Notes: a model not told the origin generated them from the letters alone. A stretch of 64,000 nt of DNA from Talpa occidentalis (GCF_014898055.3 NW_023601322.1:74676740-74740739); one strand, 5' to 3'. Shown: positions 33,715 through 45,947, counted from the stretch's first letter. Translations and numbers: made by a program.

Positions 33715-34002
33715 TTTTTTTTTTTTTAAATATTTATTTATTTATTTATTTATACAAGCACTGGGTACAGTCAGAAGTGCGGGAGGGTGAGAGAATTCAC
33801 CAGAGCCAGAGCAGGGAGCAGAACAGGAAGAAGGACCGAAGTACACTGCTGAGGGGAGCAGCGGGCGGCAGGAGAGGTCTGCGCGCCATGTGGAGCCCTC
33901 CTCCGGTGGCCAGGGAGGAGCCGGGGATCGAACCGGCGCCGCAGAGGCCACGGGCAGCTTCGCAACCCAGCGCTCAACCGCTGCGCCACCGGGGAGGCCC
34001 TC
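33715..34002 (-). repeat. tRNA-derived SINE, subfamily A
   Basis: Antisense copy with target duplication TTTCTTTCATTTTA (33701 and 34003). It is close to the subfamily consensus. Confidence 0.88.
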
Positions 34003-34129
34003 TTTCTTTCATTTTAATAACCATGCTATGTTTTTGTAATTACAGGTGTCTTTAGTTTTCTAATTCTCTTTCCTATTAATGGCATCTAGTGGTTTTTCTT
34101 TAGGTACTTTTAAAGATATAGTTCTATTA

Positions 34130-34700
34130 TTTCCTGGATTACACCATTCCTGTTGAAAAGTCAGCTATCTTGTTTTTTTTTGTTCATTTAAAAGTAATTT
34201 TCCTCCCACCCCCTCCCTTCTGTGTGGTATTTGTTGTTGTTTTTGGTTTTTAGTAGTTTTATTGTGGGTTTCTTTTGTTATTTTCTGGCTTGGGGTTTAC
34301 AGAGATTCTTGACTTTGTGGGTTGATGCCTTTGATCAGCTTTGCTATTTCTCAGACATTATTCAAATTTTGTTTCTGTTCCATTTCCTGTCTCTCCTCTC
34401 TTTCTGGGACTCCAAAAATCCACGTTAGAGTGCTTCACTGTGTTTCATGTCTCCTGTCCTGTTTTCCTGTTATGCTTCATTTTTTTCTTGATCTATCTTC
34501 CAATTCATTGATCTCTTCTGCTAAACCCATCTACTGAGTTCTTAATTTCAATTCTTTTGTTTTTCAGTTCTAGAGTATCTATTCACTTGTTTTTAATAGA
34601 ATCTCATTCTCTGGAGGGAATTTATCTTTTGTTTTCCCCAGGTTTTTCACAGATGAGTGGATCAGTTATTTGGAACTTCTTGTCAAATACGGGATGAAAC
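34130..34700 (-). repeat. Degenerate L1 remnant
   Basis: TTGATCTATCTTCCAATTCA and TTGATCTCTTCTGCTAAACC resemble antisense L1 ORF2 3'-end sequence. Boundaries and subfamily are uncertain. Confidence 0.4.
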
Positions 34701-35329
34701 TACAGTATAATTTTTGTCTTTCAGTGCTCTTGAAACTGCCAAGGGCTCTGCTGGTTTTTATGCCTTTTCATAGTTGCCCATTGGTTGGAGTCTTTATTTG
34801 GATCCTTAGTCTCTTATCCCAATGCTTAGAATCAGTAAATGACCTAAGGATAAAGAGGCTAGACTCCCAACCTGAGATTCATCCTTCTTCAGGATCTTGA
34901 TGTCGAAGTTCCTTCTGTTTCACCAGTTTGTTGACACCTTCAAGATGTTTAAGAGTTATTATCCAGCTTTCATTGTTGTTTTTGACATGAAAGTTGGTCT
35001 ATCATAACTACTCCATCTTGGCTGGAAATGAAAGTCTCCTGTTCCCTTGATTTTTAATTTTTTTTTAATGTGAAATAAAAGATGAATACAGAAAACCTTG
35101 TCTGGTACCTTACATGTATTACAACTGTTTTATATTTATCTTGAACTTTTCCTGTAATAAGCTTGAATCAGCCATGTTGCCTGTTTGTCAATACCAGCCC
35201 TGAAACAAACACAGGATACCTTTAGCTATTGCACTGTTTTCAGTAACCTTCATTAGCATGTTCTTATTAACATGTTCACTGTGGCACCAAAGAGTTGAGT
35301 ATTTTATCAATAGCATGTACTTGATAGTG

Positions 35330-35500
35330 TGCTAGGGATATTATAGTCTATTATTTAAAACTCACAACTCCTGACCAAGCTAAAGGTTGAAAAAATTAGG
35401 CAGTGTACCTGAAGTTACATGAGGTCATATTGCTAGTTAGTGAAAGGCCTGGGACTCATAACCCTGCTCTGGCAAATTCCCAAAGCCTTTTCACTAAAGA
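35330..35500 (+). repeat. MIR remnant
   Basis: TGCTAGTTAGTGAAAGGCCT and the preceding ...TTAAAACTCACAACTCCTGA fit a diverged sense MIR. Confidence 0.45.
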
Positions 35501-36702
35501 TTAATTTATATTTTCATCCATTTAATAGTTATTAAGTATCTAATGAGGAAGCAACGGTAAATAAAATACTGACTTTACCTTTAAAGAATTCATAGTAATA
35601 GAAGTGATTCTTAAATAAATGTGTAAAATGTAAGATATCTCATTATAGAGAACCCAGTGCTCAAAGTACAGGAGCGTGAAGATGGAATTTAACTAGGGAA
35701 GCTGGTACTAACAGGAAACATTAGATCTGGATCTTGGAGCATAAGTAGAAATTTGCTTTCTCTGCTATCCCAGTTTAAAATACATGCATATGGCTTAAAA
35801 AATAAGGAACAGAAGACTTTAGCATGAATAATTCTTCCCCACTATACTGCTCTCTTCTCCTATTCTCCCTTGTAGAGGGACCTGTTTCAGTTGTGTTTAT
35901 TTTTAATTTTTCTGAGTATAAACCATATAAAGTACTGCCTCTTGATTTTTCACTAGAAATTAGAGGAAAGATCATCTAGCTGTATTCACTATCCTTTATT
36001 ACACCTCTCCCTACCTTTGCCACTTTTAAATATATTATTCACAGTCCTCTCTGGTTTGCCTTTTGTTCCGTATGTCTAATGTAGTATTTCTGACATTTTA
36101 GTATCTGAAATGAAAGTTAAACTAGTGTTTGGCCAAATGATTGGTAATCGTCTAGCACACTGACATGCCCTCTTTCCCAATTTCTGTCATTTATACTTTA
36201 GATACTCTTAGTATTTGGGATAAGTTAATTCTAAAAGTTGAAAAATACTATGCTTTTTAAATGAACTTTCAGTTATTACACTGTTGATGTAGCTCATAAA
36301 AAGGAATATGCTTTATTTGTCTAATAAAATTCAAATTAAATTTACAATGTATATTCGTTTGCTAGGGCAGTCATAACAAAATGTCACAGACTGGGTGGCT
36401 TAAACAACAGAGATTTATTTTCTCACAGTTTTGGAGGCTGTAAGTCTGAGAGCAAAGTGTCAGGAAGTTGTTTTCTTTTTAAGCTCCCCTCAGCTGCTCT
36501 CTCAAGTGTCCTCATATGGTCACCGTTGATATGTGTGTTGTCAATGTCCTAATCTCTTATAAGGACACCATTGTAATGGATTACGGCCCATCAATATAAC
36601 CTCATTTTACCTTCGTTACCTCTTCTTAGAAGGCCCTATTTACAATTTTAGTCTCATCCCAAGCTACTTGGAGTTAGAACTTCAGCAAGAGTTTTGGGGG
36701 AG

Positions 36703-36967
36703 GGTCCTCCCTGGTCGCTCAGGGGTTAAAATCTCAGCACTATCAAGCTGTTGCCAGCAACTGCTGCATGAGTTCAATCCCCAGCCAGGGAGCTGACCTA
36801 CATGGCACAGCAGACCTCTCCTGTCTCACCCACTGCTCTACTCAGCAGTGTATTTCAGTGGATCTGCCTGTTCTGCTCCTCACTCTGTCTCTGGTGAATC
36901 CTCTCACCCTCACACCTCTGCCCTACACCCCAGTTCTTGTATGCATAAATAAATCTTTTTAAAAAAA
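36703..36967 (+). repeat. tRNA-derived SINE, subfamily B
   Basis: Sense copy inserted in the MLT1 LTR. Head GGGTCCTCCCTGGTCGCTCA, tail AATAAATC plus poly(A). Confidence 0.83.
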
Positions 36968-36975
36968 GCATTTTA

Positions 36976-37244
36976 GGGGCCTCCCCTGGTGGCACAGATG
37001 ACTGAGCATAGCACTGAAGCCTCTGCAGCACAGGTTCAATTCCTGGCCGGCAAGAATCCCACATGGCGCAGCAGACCTCTCCTGTCTCGCCCGCTGCTCC
37101 CCTTAGCAGAGTATTTCAGTCAGTGTGCCTGTTCTGTTCCCCGCTTTGTCTCTGGTGAATCCTCTCACCCTCCCGTGCATCTGGCCTGTACCCTGGTTCT
37201 TGTATGCATGGATAAATAAATCTAAAAAAATAATTTAAAAAAAT
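36976..37244 (+). repeat. tRNA-derived SINE, subfamily B
   Basis: Second sense copy directly downstream of the previous one within the same LTR; the two are separated only by GCATTTTA. Confidence 0.84.
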
Positions 37245-37410
37245 CACAAAAAGCTTTTTGGGGGAACACATTGCTAAGGAAGTCATGTTAGATCTGAAAC
37301 ACTACTGGGAATAAAAGAGGAAAAACACTTTCCATTATAGTTTGTACACCAGGGGTATCCCATCACAAGTGTGTCAGATAAGTATATTTGCATTCAGAAT
37401 ATCAGTAGAA

Positions 37411-37671
37411 GGGGCCTCCCCAGTGGTGCAGCACGTTGAGTGCAGCACTGTGAAGCTATCTGCAGCCTCTGCAGTGTGGGTTCAATTCCCAACCTGCTAG
37501 AGAGAAACCCACATGGCACGGAAAACCTCTCCTGTCGCACCCGCTGCTCCCCTCAGCAGTGTGTTTCGGTCCGACTGCCTGTTCTGCTCCCCGCTCTGTC
37601 TCTGGTGAATCCTCTCACCCTCCCGTGCCTCTGGTCTGTATCCCAGTTCTTATGTAAAAATAAATAAATCT
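37411..37671 (+). repeat. tRNA-derived SINE, subfamily B (host of nested copy)
   Basis: Sense copy whose tail has been split by the next SINE. The target duplication AATATCAGTAGAA (37398-37410) reappears only at 37978, after both elements. Confidence 0.85.
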
Positions 37672-37977
37672 GGGCCTCCCTGGTGGCACAAGGGGTTAAG
37701 CACCACACTATGAAGCAATCCATGGCCTCTAGAGCATGAGTTCGAACCCCAGCCGGCCAGGGAGAAACACCCACATGACGCAGCAGACCTCTCCTGACTC
37801 GCCGGCTGCTCCCCTCAACAGTGTACTTTGGTCAGTCTGCCTGTTCTGTTCCCCACTCTGTCTCTGGTGAATCCTCTCACCTCACCCACATCTCTGGCCT
37901 GTACTCCAGCTCTTGTATGCATAAATAAATAAATCTTAAAAAAAAATGTCTACAACATTTAAAAAAAATAAATCTTA
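37672..37977 (+). repeat. tRNA-derived SINE, subfamily B, nested in the tail of another
   Basis: Sense copy inserted in the AATAAATCT tail of the preceding SINE. AAATAAATCT recurs after its poly(A), and then the outer element's target duplication follows. Confidence 0.84.
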
Positions 37978-38864
37978 AATATCAGTAGAAGAAAGTTTTA
38001 CCTTATTAAGAAAGAAAGGAACATGGGCTATCTTAGGAAATTATGACTAAATTGGAAAAAGATGATACTAGTATAAGTCTGTGATGCCTGGGTTTTGATA
38101 AATATACAAGGCTGTACCAGCCTTTTCCCCTTGACCCCTATGATTATGCCAAATTTGTGCCTTACCTAAATAATATTCAAAAAGACTGCTTTCAATGAAT
38201 TTAAATCTAACCTTTTTAGAATTGTAGAAAAGGATGTATGTATTTTTTGTGAATTCAATGAGCAGATAGAATATTATGCTTGTTTTGAAATTCATATTAA
38301 AAACATGAGTTCTTAGTCATGAAGATCAAAAGTAATCAAGGTACTGCACATAAATTAAAGATGTTTGTCAAATACTAAAAGAAGTAACATCAAATAACAA
38401 AATACAATATGATGAAATAGAAAGCATCTTAGGACAAATTACAATTTTTTTATGTACCTTACCTGTACGGGAGGATATTATAAATTAAATATAATATTAT
38501 ATTATTAACTAAGAAAAATATAAAGGTTTACAATTTTTTAAAAAATCTGGACTAAACACAAAGCTATGTGCTTAACAGAAGCCCTATCCATTTGCTTATA
38601 ACAAAAAAGAGTAAGAAACTCTGAAAGTAGGCTTGAGTAATCTAAAACTTTAGCAAGTATGAATATATTTTCTAAATATGAAAATGAAAATAAACTGGAA
38701 TTGTACAAATCATCAGGTCAGTATCTATCATAGGAAAATTTTATCAAATACAAATTAAAGCAGATAAAAATATCCTGGAAATCAAGAAAAGAAAACTGTG
38801 TCTTCAGATATTTTCAATTTTCACCTGGAGAGAAAAGTTCTTTTCTTCAAAAAGGAGTCTCTTA

Positions 38865-39147
38865 GGGCCTCCCTGGTGGTGTAAGGGGTAGAGCACAGCA
38901 CTGTGAAGCTGAATACAGCACTGTGAAGCTGTCCCTCAGCACAAGTTTGATCCGCGGCCAGGGAGCTGCCCACGTGGTGCAGCAGACCTTTCCTGGCGCC
39001 CTCTCCTCCCTTCAGCAGTGTACTTGGGTCTATCCTACTGTTCTGTTCCCTGCTCTGTCTCTGGTGAATCCTCTCACCTCCCGCACCTCTGGCCTGTACC
39101 CCAGTTCTTGTAATCATAAATGAATAAATCTTAAAAAAAAAAAAAGC
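38865..39147 (+). repeat. tRNA-derived SINE, subfamily B
   Basis: Sense copy with target duplication AGTCTCTTA (38856 and 39148). It has an internal repeat of ACAGCACTGTGAAGCTG in the tRNA-like part. Confidence 0.84.
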
Positions 39148-40099
39148 AGTCTCTTAAATAGCCTCATGATTTAAATCGTGCTAAAATTTCCTCTGAAGTA
39201 GTTTTAGGCAGCATACAATGTCAACAATTTGTAATGTAAAATCAACATTGAGTCCTGTTATAAATTGTTACTTCCATAAAATATTTTACAAACCAGCATT
39301 GTTTGAATCCTCTAAAACTGATTTAAAATTTTCTTATTGCATTCTAACTCAAATTTGGAAGTGTTTGGGGAATTCTTATGAAACAATACTAGTCATCCTA
39401 GCATGCTACAATAGTTTCAGTAAACCGAATTAAAAATTATTTAATATCATTTGGTCAAAAGAAGTAGATTTTGAAATTTTTACTGAGGTGTTTGCTTTCA
39501 TTAAAGCCAAGAGGATAAAGTTTATTATAAATTAAATTTTTAATAAAAATATTTAAACTTAATGTGAATTTTAATATACCAGTTTTTCAACTATATTTTG
39601 GGAATATTAACCATTAAAAATCACATTTCTTTTTTGTCCCATGTGGCCTGGTATAGCACTATTCTAAAGTTTCCAAAGTTGGCATCTGAACTCCAACACT
39701 AGGTTTGCCCAATTTAATAACAGCACACCCAGCTTAACTTCAGATAAACAACGAATAATTTTGCATGGCATATACTTAAATTAAAAAATTATTCGTTGAT
39801 TATGAGAAATTCACATTTAATTGGGCATCCAGTAATATCTGACATCTCTAAACAATTATCTTCCACTTTTGAGAAGCTGCCTGCCTCACACCCAGTTTTA
39901 TTGTTCTACCAATGCCTTCTTTTTACTCTGGCTACAGGCTATGCATTGGTGACAGGGGTCACATGGGGAGTGTCACGTGGCTTCCCTGTGAGCACATTGG
40001 CACTTACCAGGTCAGGGAGGGATACCAGTCCTCACCTTCACCAAGGGCTGGTGGCTGAGGATGGCCAAGGAGAGCACATTCCTGCTATCAATCGCCCTT

Positions 40100-40430
40100 C
40101 CCACTAAGGAGGGTGCTTCACTCCAGCCGCCTCAGGACCTTTGCACTCAATGGTCCATCAGTATGGAATGTTCTTCCCCTGGGTAATCACAGTATCTATT
40201 CCCATTCTTTTCAAGGCTGATCAAATATCACCTAATACGACAGGCCTTTCATGACTACTGTGATCTGTGCCCTCATTCACCTCCTTATCCTGCATTTTCT
40301 ATATAGCAAGGACTACCACCCATTGAATGACATATTTACTTGTATATCTTACGCAACTGGTATAGAGACTCTTTGAGGGAAGATGCTGTTTTTCCCACTT
40401 CTCTAGCTCTGGTGCCTGAAGCGTTGGCCA
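40100..40430 (+). repeat. L2 remnant
   Basis: AGGACCTTTGCACTCAATGG, TGGAATGTTCTTCCCCTGGG and CAGGCCTTTCATGACTACTG follow the L2 3' consensus order. Confidence 0.6.
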
Positions 40431-40489
40431 GACAACAAAACGTTCCTCAAGAGTGACAGAAGAGAGGCATTCAGGAGGGAGATCAAGAA

Positions 40490-40990
40490 CTGGGCAGGGA
40501 GATTTGCGGGCAGTCTCGTGAAGGGGCGGGGCTTGAGGTCGGCCACGTGAAGGGGCGGGGCTTGAGGGTGGTCTCGTGAAGGGGCGGGGCTTGTGGGAAG
40601 CCACAGGAAGGGGCGGGCTTGTCGTAGGCGTCTCCGGAAGGGGTGGAGCCTGTTGTTGACAGACTCGGGTAAGGGTGGGGCTTGCTTCAGGCGGGGCGGG
40701 GCCTGAGTTTTCTGGAAAAATCTTGGCCTGTGGCAGGAGTTTCCGGAGGTGAGAGTGGCCTCGCGGGTGTTTCCGACAGACCTTGTGGTCGTTTATATGC
40801 TTAAGGGTTTCTGCCTGGCCCCTCCTTTCAGGTTTGTCCTCACAACCAACTTTGGGGCGGCTTCGCGGGCCCTGGGGGGCTCCGTCCCTGTGAGGGGAGC
40901 GTGTTTTCCCAGGGCGGGGGGCGGGGGCGGGGGTGGGGGAGGGGAGTCAGAGGCTGTGGGAGGAGAGAATTCGCCCTGAAGCGGGGTGTG
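40490..40990 (+). promoter_or_regulatory. Second CpG-rich block with GC-box array; candidate promoter of the P4HA paralogue
   Basis: GGGGCGGGG-type boxes recur at 40523, 40552, 40581, 40610, 40640 (degenerate), 40672 (degenerate) and 40693, mostly 29-32 bp apart, inside near-repeats of GTGAAGGGGCGGGGCTTGAG. Downstream lies a donor CGGAG|GTGAGA (exon end at 40748), a TATA-like TTATATG near 40792, and a G-run tract at 40911-40952. It is isolated in AT-rich DNA and lies 9.1 kb before the paralogue's signal-peptide exon, close to the 9.9-kb spacing at P4HA2. Promoter function is inferred; a lncRNA promoter is the alternative. Confidence 0.55.
40700..40748 (+). other. Candidate noncoding exon 1 of the P4HA paralogue
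   Basis: The sequence just downstream of the last GC box ends in CCGGAG followed by GTGAGA, a good donor. By analogy with P4HA2 (CCAG|GTGAGC at the end of its CpG island) this could splice to the acceptor at 49890. The start is arbitrary and only RNA data would settle it. Confidence 0.3.
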
Positions 40991-41825
40991 GGGGGCGTTG
41001 CCTAATGATTTCTTGGACATCATTTCCAAGACTGAGACTACTTAGAAGAGATTTTTTTTTAATTTTTGTGAGGACTTTTTATTCTAAACTCGGGGCGGGG
41101 ATTTTTTTTTTTTTTCCTAAAGCGTTAGGAATTTAAGAGTGAATTAAATGATAGAAATAGATCATGGGTATTTGCCAAGCCCCAAGTTTTGTGTTTTAAA
41201 GGCATTTTGTGACTTTCTGAAAGTGCTTTTATAATGTGGAGGATTGGAATGCCCCCAGAGGCCTGTCTCTTTGAAAAGTATTGGCTGTCCTGCTAGTGGC
41301 CAAGCTCTGTAGACACTTTTGACTTTTTTCCTCTTTAATCGAGCACTTCACGGTTCTTGGCACTTTTCTTTCTCAGTCTTATTTGGTCTGCTTTTTCCCT
41401 TGCACATGTCCCCTGGTGTAGTTCCTGTTTCCTTTTTCACAAATCATACTGTAGGTGAGACACGCCTACTGCTTTCACACCATTTGTATGCTCATGACTA
41501 ATTAAGCCATCTTTAGGCTCTCAAATCTTTCTGTTGAGTGCTATGTTGTACTATATAGATCCTTACAGCCAACTTGCTAGTGCACATATCTTCCTTGACT
41601 TCACATCTAAGCTTAAATAGGATTTCCCAAATTATTCATAATGACCATAAATAGGGCCCAAGGTAGGAAAAAAGATACAGTTACAGGGATATTAATCTTT
41701 GGGGTGACAGACTCTTGAGAATCTTCTGAAAAATCAAGACCTTTCACCCTAAAAATATGCACACTAATGTTTGCCAATAGTTTGAGAGCTTGCCAGGCCT
41801 GCTTCAGTTCAAGAACTCAATTCTT

Positions 41826-42090
41826 TTTTTTTTTTTTTAAGATTTTATTTATTTATTTATACAAGCACTGGGTACAGTCAGAAGCACGGGAGGGTGAGAG
41901 AATTCACCAGAGCCAGAGCGGGGAGCAGAGCAGGCAGACGGACGATGTACACTGCTGAGGGGAGCAGCGGACGGCAAGAGAGGTCTGCGTGCCATGTGGG
42001 ACCCTCGACCTGTGGCTGGGGATGGAACTGGTGCTGCAGAAGCTGTGGGGCAGCTTCCAACGCTCAACCACTGAGCCACCAGGGCGGCCC
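41826..42090 (-). repeat. tRNA-derived SINE, subfamily A
   Basis: Antisense copy with target duplication AAGAACTCAATTCTT / AAGAACTCAAGTCTT (41811 and 42091). Confidence 0.88.
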
Positions 42091-43772
42091 AAGAACTCAA
42101 GTCTTAGGACTTCACAATATGATAAAGCTAAAATGAAAATGTGTCTTTTCGTAGAAAAAGGTCACATTTAGAATCCTACAGTGAGAATCATTGTATTACA
42201 GCCTCTGTGGTGCATTACTGCATATTAATCCATAAGTCTGATTTGTGGACTTTTGGTTTTTAGAAGAAGCATTAAAAAAAGAAAAATACAGAACCCAAGG
42301 AAGAGCATTTCTGATTAGCTTTGTAGATTGTATGTTTTACAGCCCATATGGGATCTACCTTAGCCTGGTCAGAGACCCCTGTTAGTAATGCTTACTATGT
42401 AGCCTGCTCCCCATCCTTTTGATGACCAGGGTATCACTGAGGTTCTGAGCCCCATTGCCTTGTAGGAGCCCTGATTGGGCAGGCAAGAATCAGAGGTGTG
42501 TGAGATGTCAGGGATTTTCTTGTATCAACAGCAGAATCTTCCATCTTCAATAATTTGTAAGACCATTGATTTCCTAGTTCTGGAGTTACTCCCACAGTGG
42601 TCTTAAAGTGGTACTTTGAGATTAACTCCACTCTTTCCTGAATTATAGCCATTTCAACTCTTTTGTTCTTGTGCCGGTAGGTTGCTTACTATTTTTTTTT
42701 TTATTATTATAGAGATGATGTCTAAGTAGACATAAGCTGCTCTTTCTTTACACCATTCTCTTGATCCTACTGTCTTCTGGTTTTTCTTTTATCTCTCTTG
42801 GTTGCGACTTCTTACCTCTCCTCTGACCCTCTGTTCTCTGTTCTCATTTATGGCTCACAGTTTCTTTCTAGCCTTTTTGTTTTCCCTGAAGGTTCATGAC
42901 TTCCGAATGCTACTTATTTGTTGACAACTCTTGAATCTTAATGATAATGATAACATTTGTCACTTTCCAGCTAGCAGCTCCAGCTCTACTTAGATGGCCC
43001 ACAAGTTCTTCTATCTTAATATATGCCAAACCAAGTTCTTTATACTTTACTTAAATGTTTTTTTTTCCTGTTTCACCTATCTTTGTGAAAGGTAAAAATA
43101 ACTGATTGTACGTGTACCTACTGTGGGCTGACTACCCCTCTGTGAACAGATGGACTGGTTTTATAGCAGGGAAAAAGCTTTCTTTTGGTAGACTAGTTGA
43201 GCAGAATCTGGGTGGACATGACAAAAATCAGCCTTCTAACCCATTAAATGAATGGAAGAGGGGAAGATTGGGGGACTGGTCAGGGAAGTAGGTGTGGAGT
43301 TTTCATCTAGAAGGCATCAGGATTGTTGCTTCTTCATGGGTCACATGTTCTTTGGGGAGGAGGAGGAGGCTTGGAGAGCTCATGGTCATAAGGTTAATTT
43401 TGGTCGGGCGTCAAGCATGCCATCTTAAGACAGTCAATGTATGGTCAGTCTAACCCTCCCTTAGCCAGTCCCCACTGGTTATGCTGATTGATTCTATGAT
43501 AACAATCAGGCTGTGTTGTAAAACCTAAGGAGGGGAGACAGTCCTCATAATCTGTGTTTTATGGAACAACTTCTGGCCACTTTAACAGGTTCTGGTATTT
43601 TTGGTAAACAATGTCTGGCTATCATTTCATGAACACTTCTCCTGGCCACAAACTCAGGTGTCATCCTAGGTTTCAACTTTACTCTCTACTGCCTTTAATA
43701 ATTTTTCCTTTGAACTATCTCACATTTTTTCCCCACTGTACCAAGAAATTGGTAATTTTTTGTTTTTCTTTT

Positions 43773-44080
43773 CTTTTTTTTAATAGAGGCATGTTTTATT
43801 TATTTATTTGTTTGTTTGTTTTGTTTATATTATACATGCACTGGGTACAGTCAGTAGCGCCGGAGGGTGAGAGAATTCACCAGAGCCAGAGCAGGGAGTA
43901 GAGCAGGCAGAAGGACCGAAGGACACTGCTGAGGGGAGCAGCGGGCGGCAGGAGAGGTCTGCGTGCCATGTGGGACCCTCCTCCAGTGGCCGGGGAGCAG
44001 CCGGGGATCGAACCAGCGCCGCAGAGGCTGCGGGAAGCTTCGCAACCCATTGCTCAACCGCTGCGCCACCAGGGAGGCCC
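43773..44080 (-). repeat. tRNA-derived SINE, subfamily A, long tail variant
   Basis: Antisense copy whose tail side carries the additional TAATAGAGGCATGTTTTATT and TTTG repeats, also seen in the copies at 48213 and 60988. That shared extension suggests a sub-lineage. Confidence 0.84.
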
Positions 44081-44857
44081 CCTTTTCTGTTTTTCTTTCA
44101 ATAGTTACAGCAACCTTGGAGTTTAGGTATCAAGTTCCCACTTGACCTATGAAAAAATAGGCTTACTTTTTAAATGGTAGCATAAAGGTTATGTACATGT
44201 TTTCTATAAACACTTTAGAGGAAACAGAATTAGAACAAAATGTTACAATGATCCCTTCCCCCCATTTTCTTCCTATCTTGAGCAGTGGTTCTCAACTGGG
44301 GGTGATTTCTGCCCCAGGGAATATTTGGCAGAGTATAATAATAGTTTAGATAGATAGATAAATGATAGAATTTGTAAACAGAATGACTGTGGAAATGATT
44401 TTGGTTTTTTTGAATTGGCCAGCTCAAGGGATAGAGTTATAAGGATTGAAAAGTTCTGAATGAATTTATAGTATCACTCTCAAAAACTTTGGGATAAATG
44501 GGACATATCTTAATAAAAGCCATATATGACAGATCCACATGTAACATCATTCTGAATGGTGAAAAACTGAAAGCTTTTCCACTAAGATGGACTGACAAGG
44601 ATGTCCACTCTCACCACTACTATTCAACATGGTATTGGAAGTTCTAGCTACAGCAGTTAGGCAAGAGAATGCTATAAGAAGAATCTAAATTGGGAAAGAA
44701 ATAAAGCTGTCACTATTTGCAGACAACATGAAAATATACAGAGAATCCTAAAGACTCTGCAGTATATGAGTTCAGCGAAGTGACAGGTTATAAAATCAAT
44801 ACACAAAAATCTATTGCCTTCCTGTATGCAAACAATGAGCTACAATAAGTAGTTAAG

Positions 44858-45019
44858 GCACACAGACCTCTCCTGCTGCCCGCTGCTCCCCTCAGCAGTA
44901 TACTTCAGTATTTCTGCCTGTTCTGCTCCCCACTCTGGCTCTGGTGAATTCTCTCACCCTCCCGCGCTTCTGACTGTACCCAGTGCTTATATAAATAAAT
45001 ATATAAATCTTTAAAAAAA
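44858..45019 (+). repeat. tRNA-derived SINE, 5'-truncated, subfamily A
   Basis: It lacks the tRNA-like head and begins at CACAGACCTCTCCTGCTGCC. Target duplication AAGTAGTTAAG / AAGTAGTCAAG. It sits inside the L1. Confidence 0.82.
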
Positions 45020-45676
45020 AAGTAGTCAAGAAAGCAACCTCATTTACAATTGTATCAAAATTAAATAACTAGGAGTAAACCTAAAGGAGAAGAAATAAAA
45101 CTATAAGACGTTTAAAAAAATAGAAGAAAGCACAAAGGAATAGAAAGATATGCCCTGCTCATGGATTGGAAGAATCAACTTTGTTAAAATGGCCATCCTA
45201 CCTTAAAAAAAATACAGATTAAATAAAATCCCAATTAAAATTTCAATGGCATTCTTCAAGGAAATGGAACAAACATTACTGAAATTCATACTGAAATTCA
45301 TACCACAGAATAACCCAGACTAGCCAAAGCAGTCCTAATGAAAAAGAGGAAAAATGGCAACATCACACTTCCAGACTTCAAACTATACTATGAAACCTTA
45401 ATAACTAAAACAGCATGGTCCTAGAACAAAAACAGACATACAGATCAATGGAAAATAATGGAGAACCCAGAAATAAATACACACAGTTAATCTATCACAG
45501 AGGAGCCAAGAAAATACACTGGAACATGAAGTCTTCAATTAATAGTGTGAAAATTGGAAAATTGATGTGAAACTAGACCACTCTCACACCACACATAAAA
45601 ATCAACTCAAAATGGATTAAAAAAAAAACTTGGATGTAAGTCTTGATACCATTAAATACATAGAAGAAAACATAGG

Positions 45677-45947
45677 GGGCCTCCCTGTTGGCGCAAGGGG
45701 TTAAGTACCGCACTATGAAGCAATCCACAGCCTCTGCAGCATGAGTTCGATCCCCAGCCTGCCAGGGAGCAACCCACATGGCGAGGCAGACCTTTCCTGT
45801 CTCGCCTGCTGCTCCCCTCAGCAGTGTATTTCAGTCAGTCTGCCTATTCTGTTCCCCACTCTGTCTCTGGTGAATCCTCTCACCCCAACACCTCTGGCCT
45901 GTACCCCAGCTCTTGTATGCATAAATAAATCTTTAAAAAATTAAAAA
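45677..45947 (+). repeat. tRNA-derived SINE, subfamily B
   Basis: Sense copy inside the L1, target duplication AAAACATAGG (45667 and 45948). Confidence 0.87.

Larger units (their letters stand above)
36352..37275 (-). repeat. MLT1/MaLR LTR interrupted by two SINEs
   Basis: Antisense LTR: GGGTGGCTTAAACAACAGAG, TTTCTCACAGTTTTGGAGGC, CTCTTATAAGGACACCATTG and AGAAGGCCCTATTTACAATT are recognised MLT1 signatures. The LTR resumes at about 37245 (GCTTTTTGGGGGAACACATT) after the two inserted SINEs. Confidence 0.7.
32021..40490. other. Intergenic region between P4HA2 and the second CpG block
   Basis: These 8.5 kb are AT-rich and made largely of repeats: L1 remnants (about 32250-32960 and 34130-34700), an MLT1 LTR split by SINEs (36352-37275), a nested SINE pair (37411-37977), single SINEs (33248-33518, 33715-34002, 38865-39147), a MIR (about 35330-35500) and an L2 (about 40100-40430). 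I found no gene. Stretches at 38000-38850 and 39160-39790 are AT-rich and unassigned. Confidence 0.5.

Noticed and set aside
33696..34055. Open frames over SINE copies (also at 3567, 41849, 48258, 59343, 61060)
   Set aside because: The same PSACSAPRSGSGEFSHPPVL-type peptide appears wherever a SINE is present. It is the translation of the repeat, not a gene.
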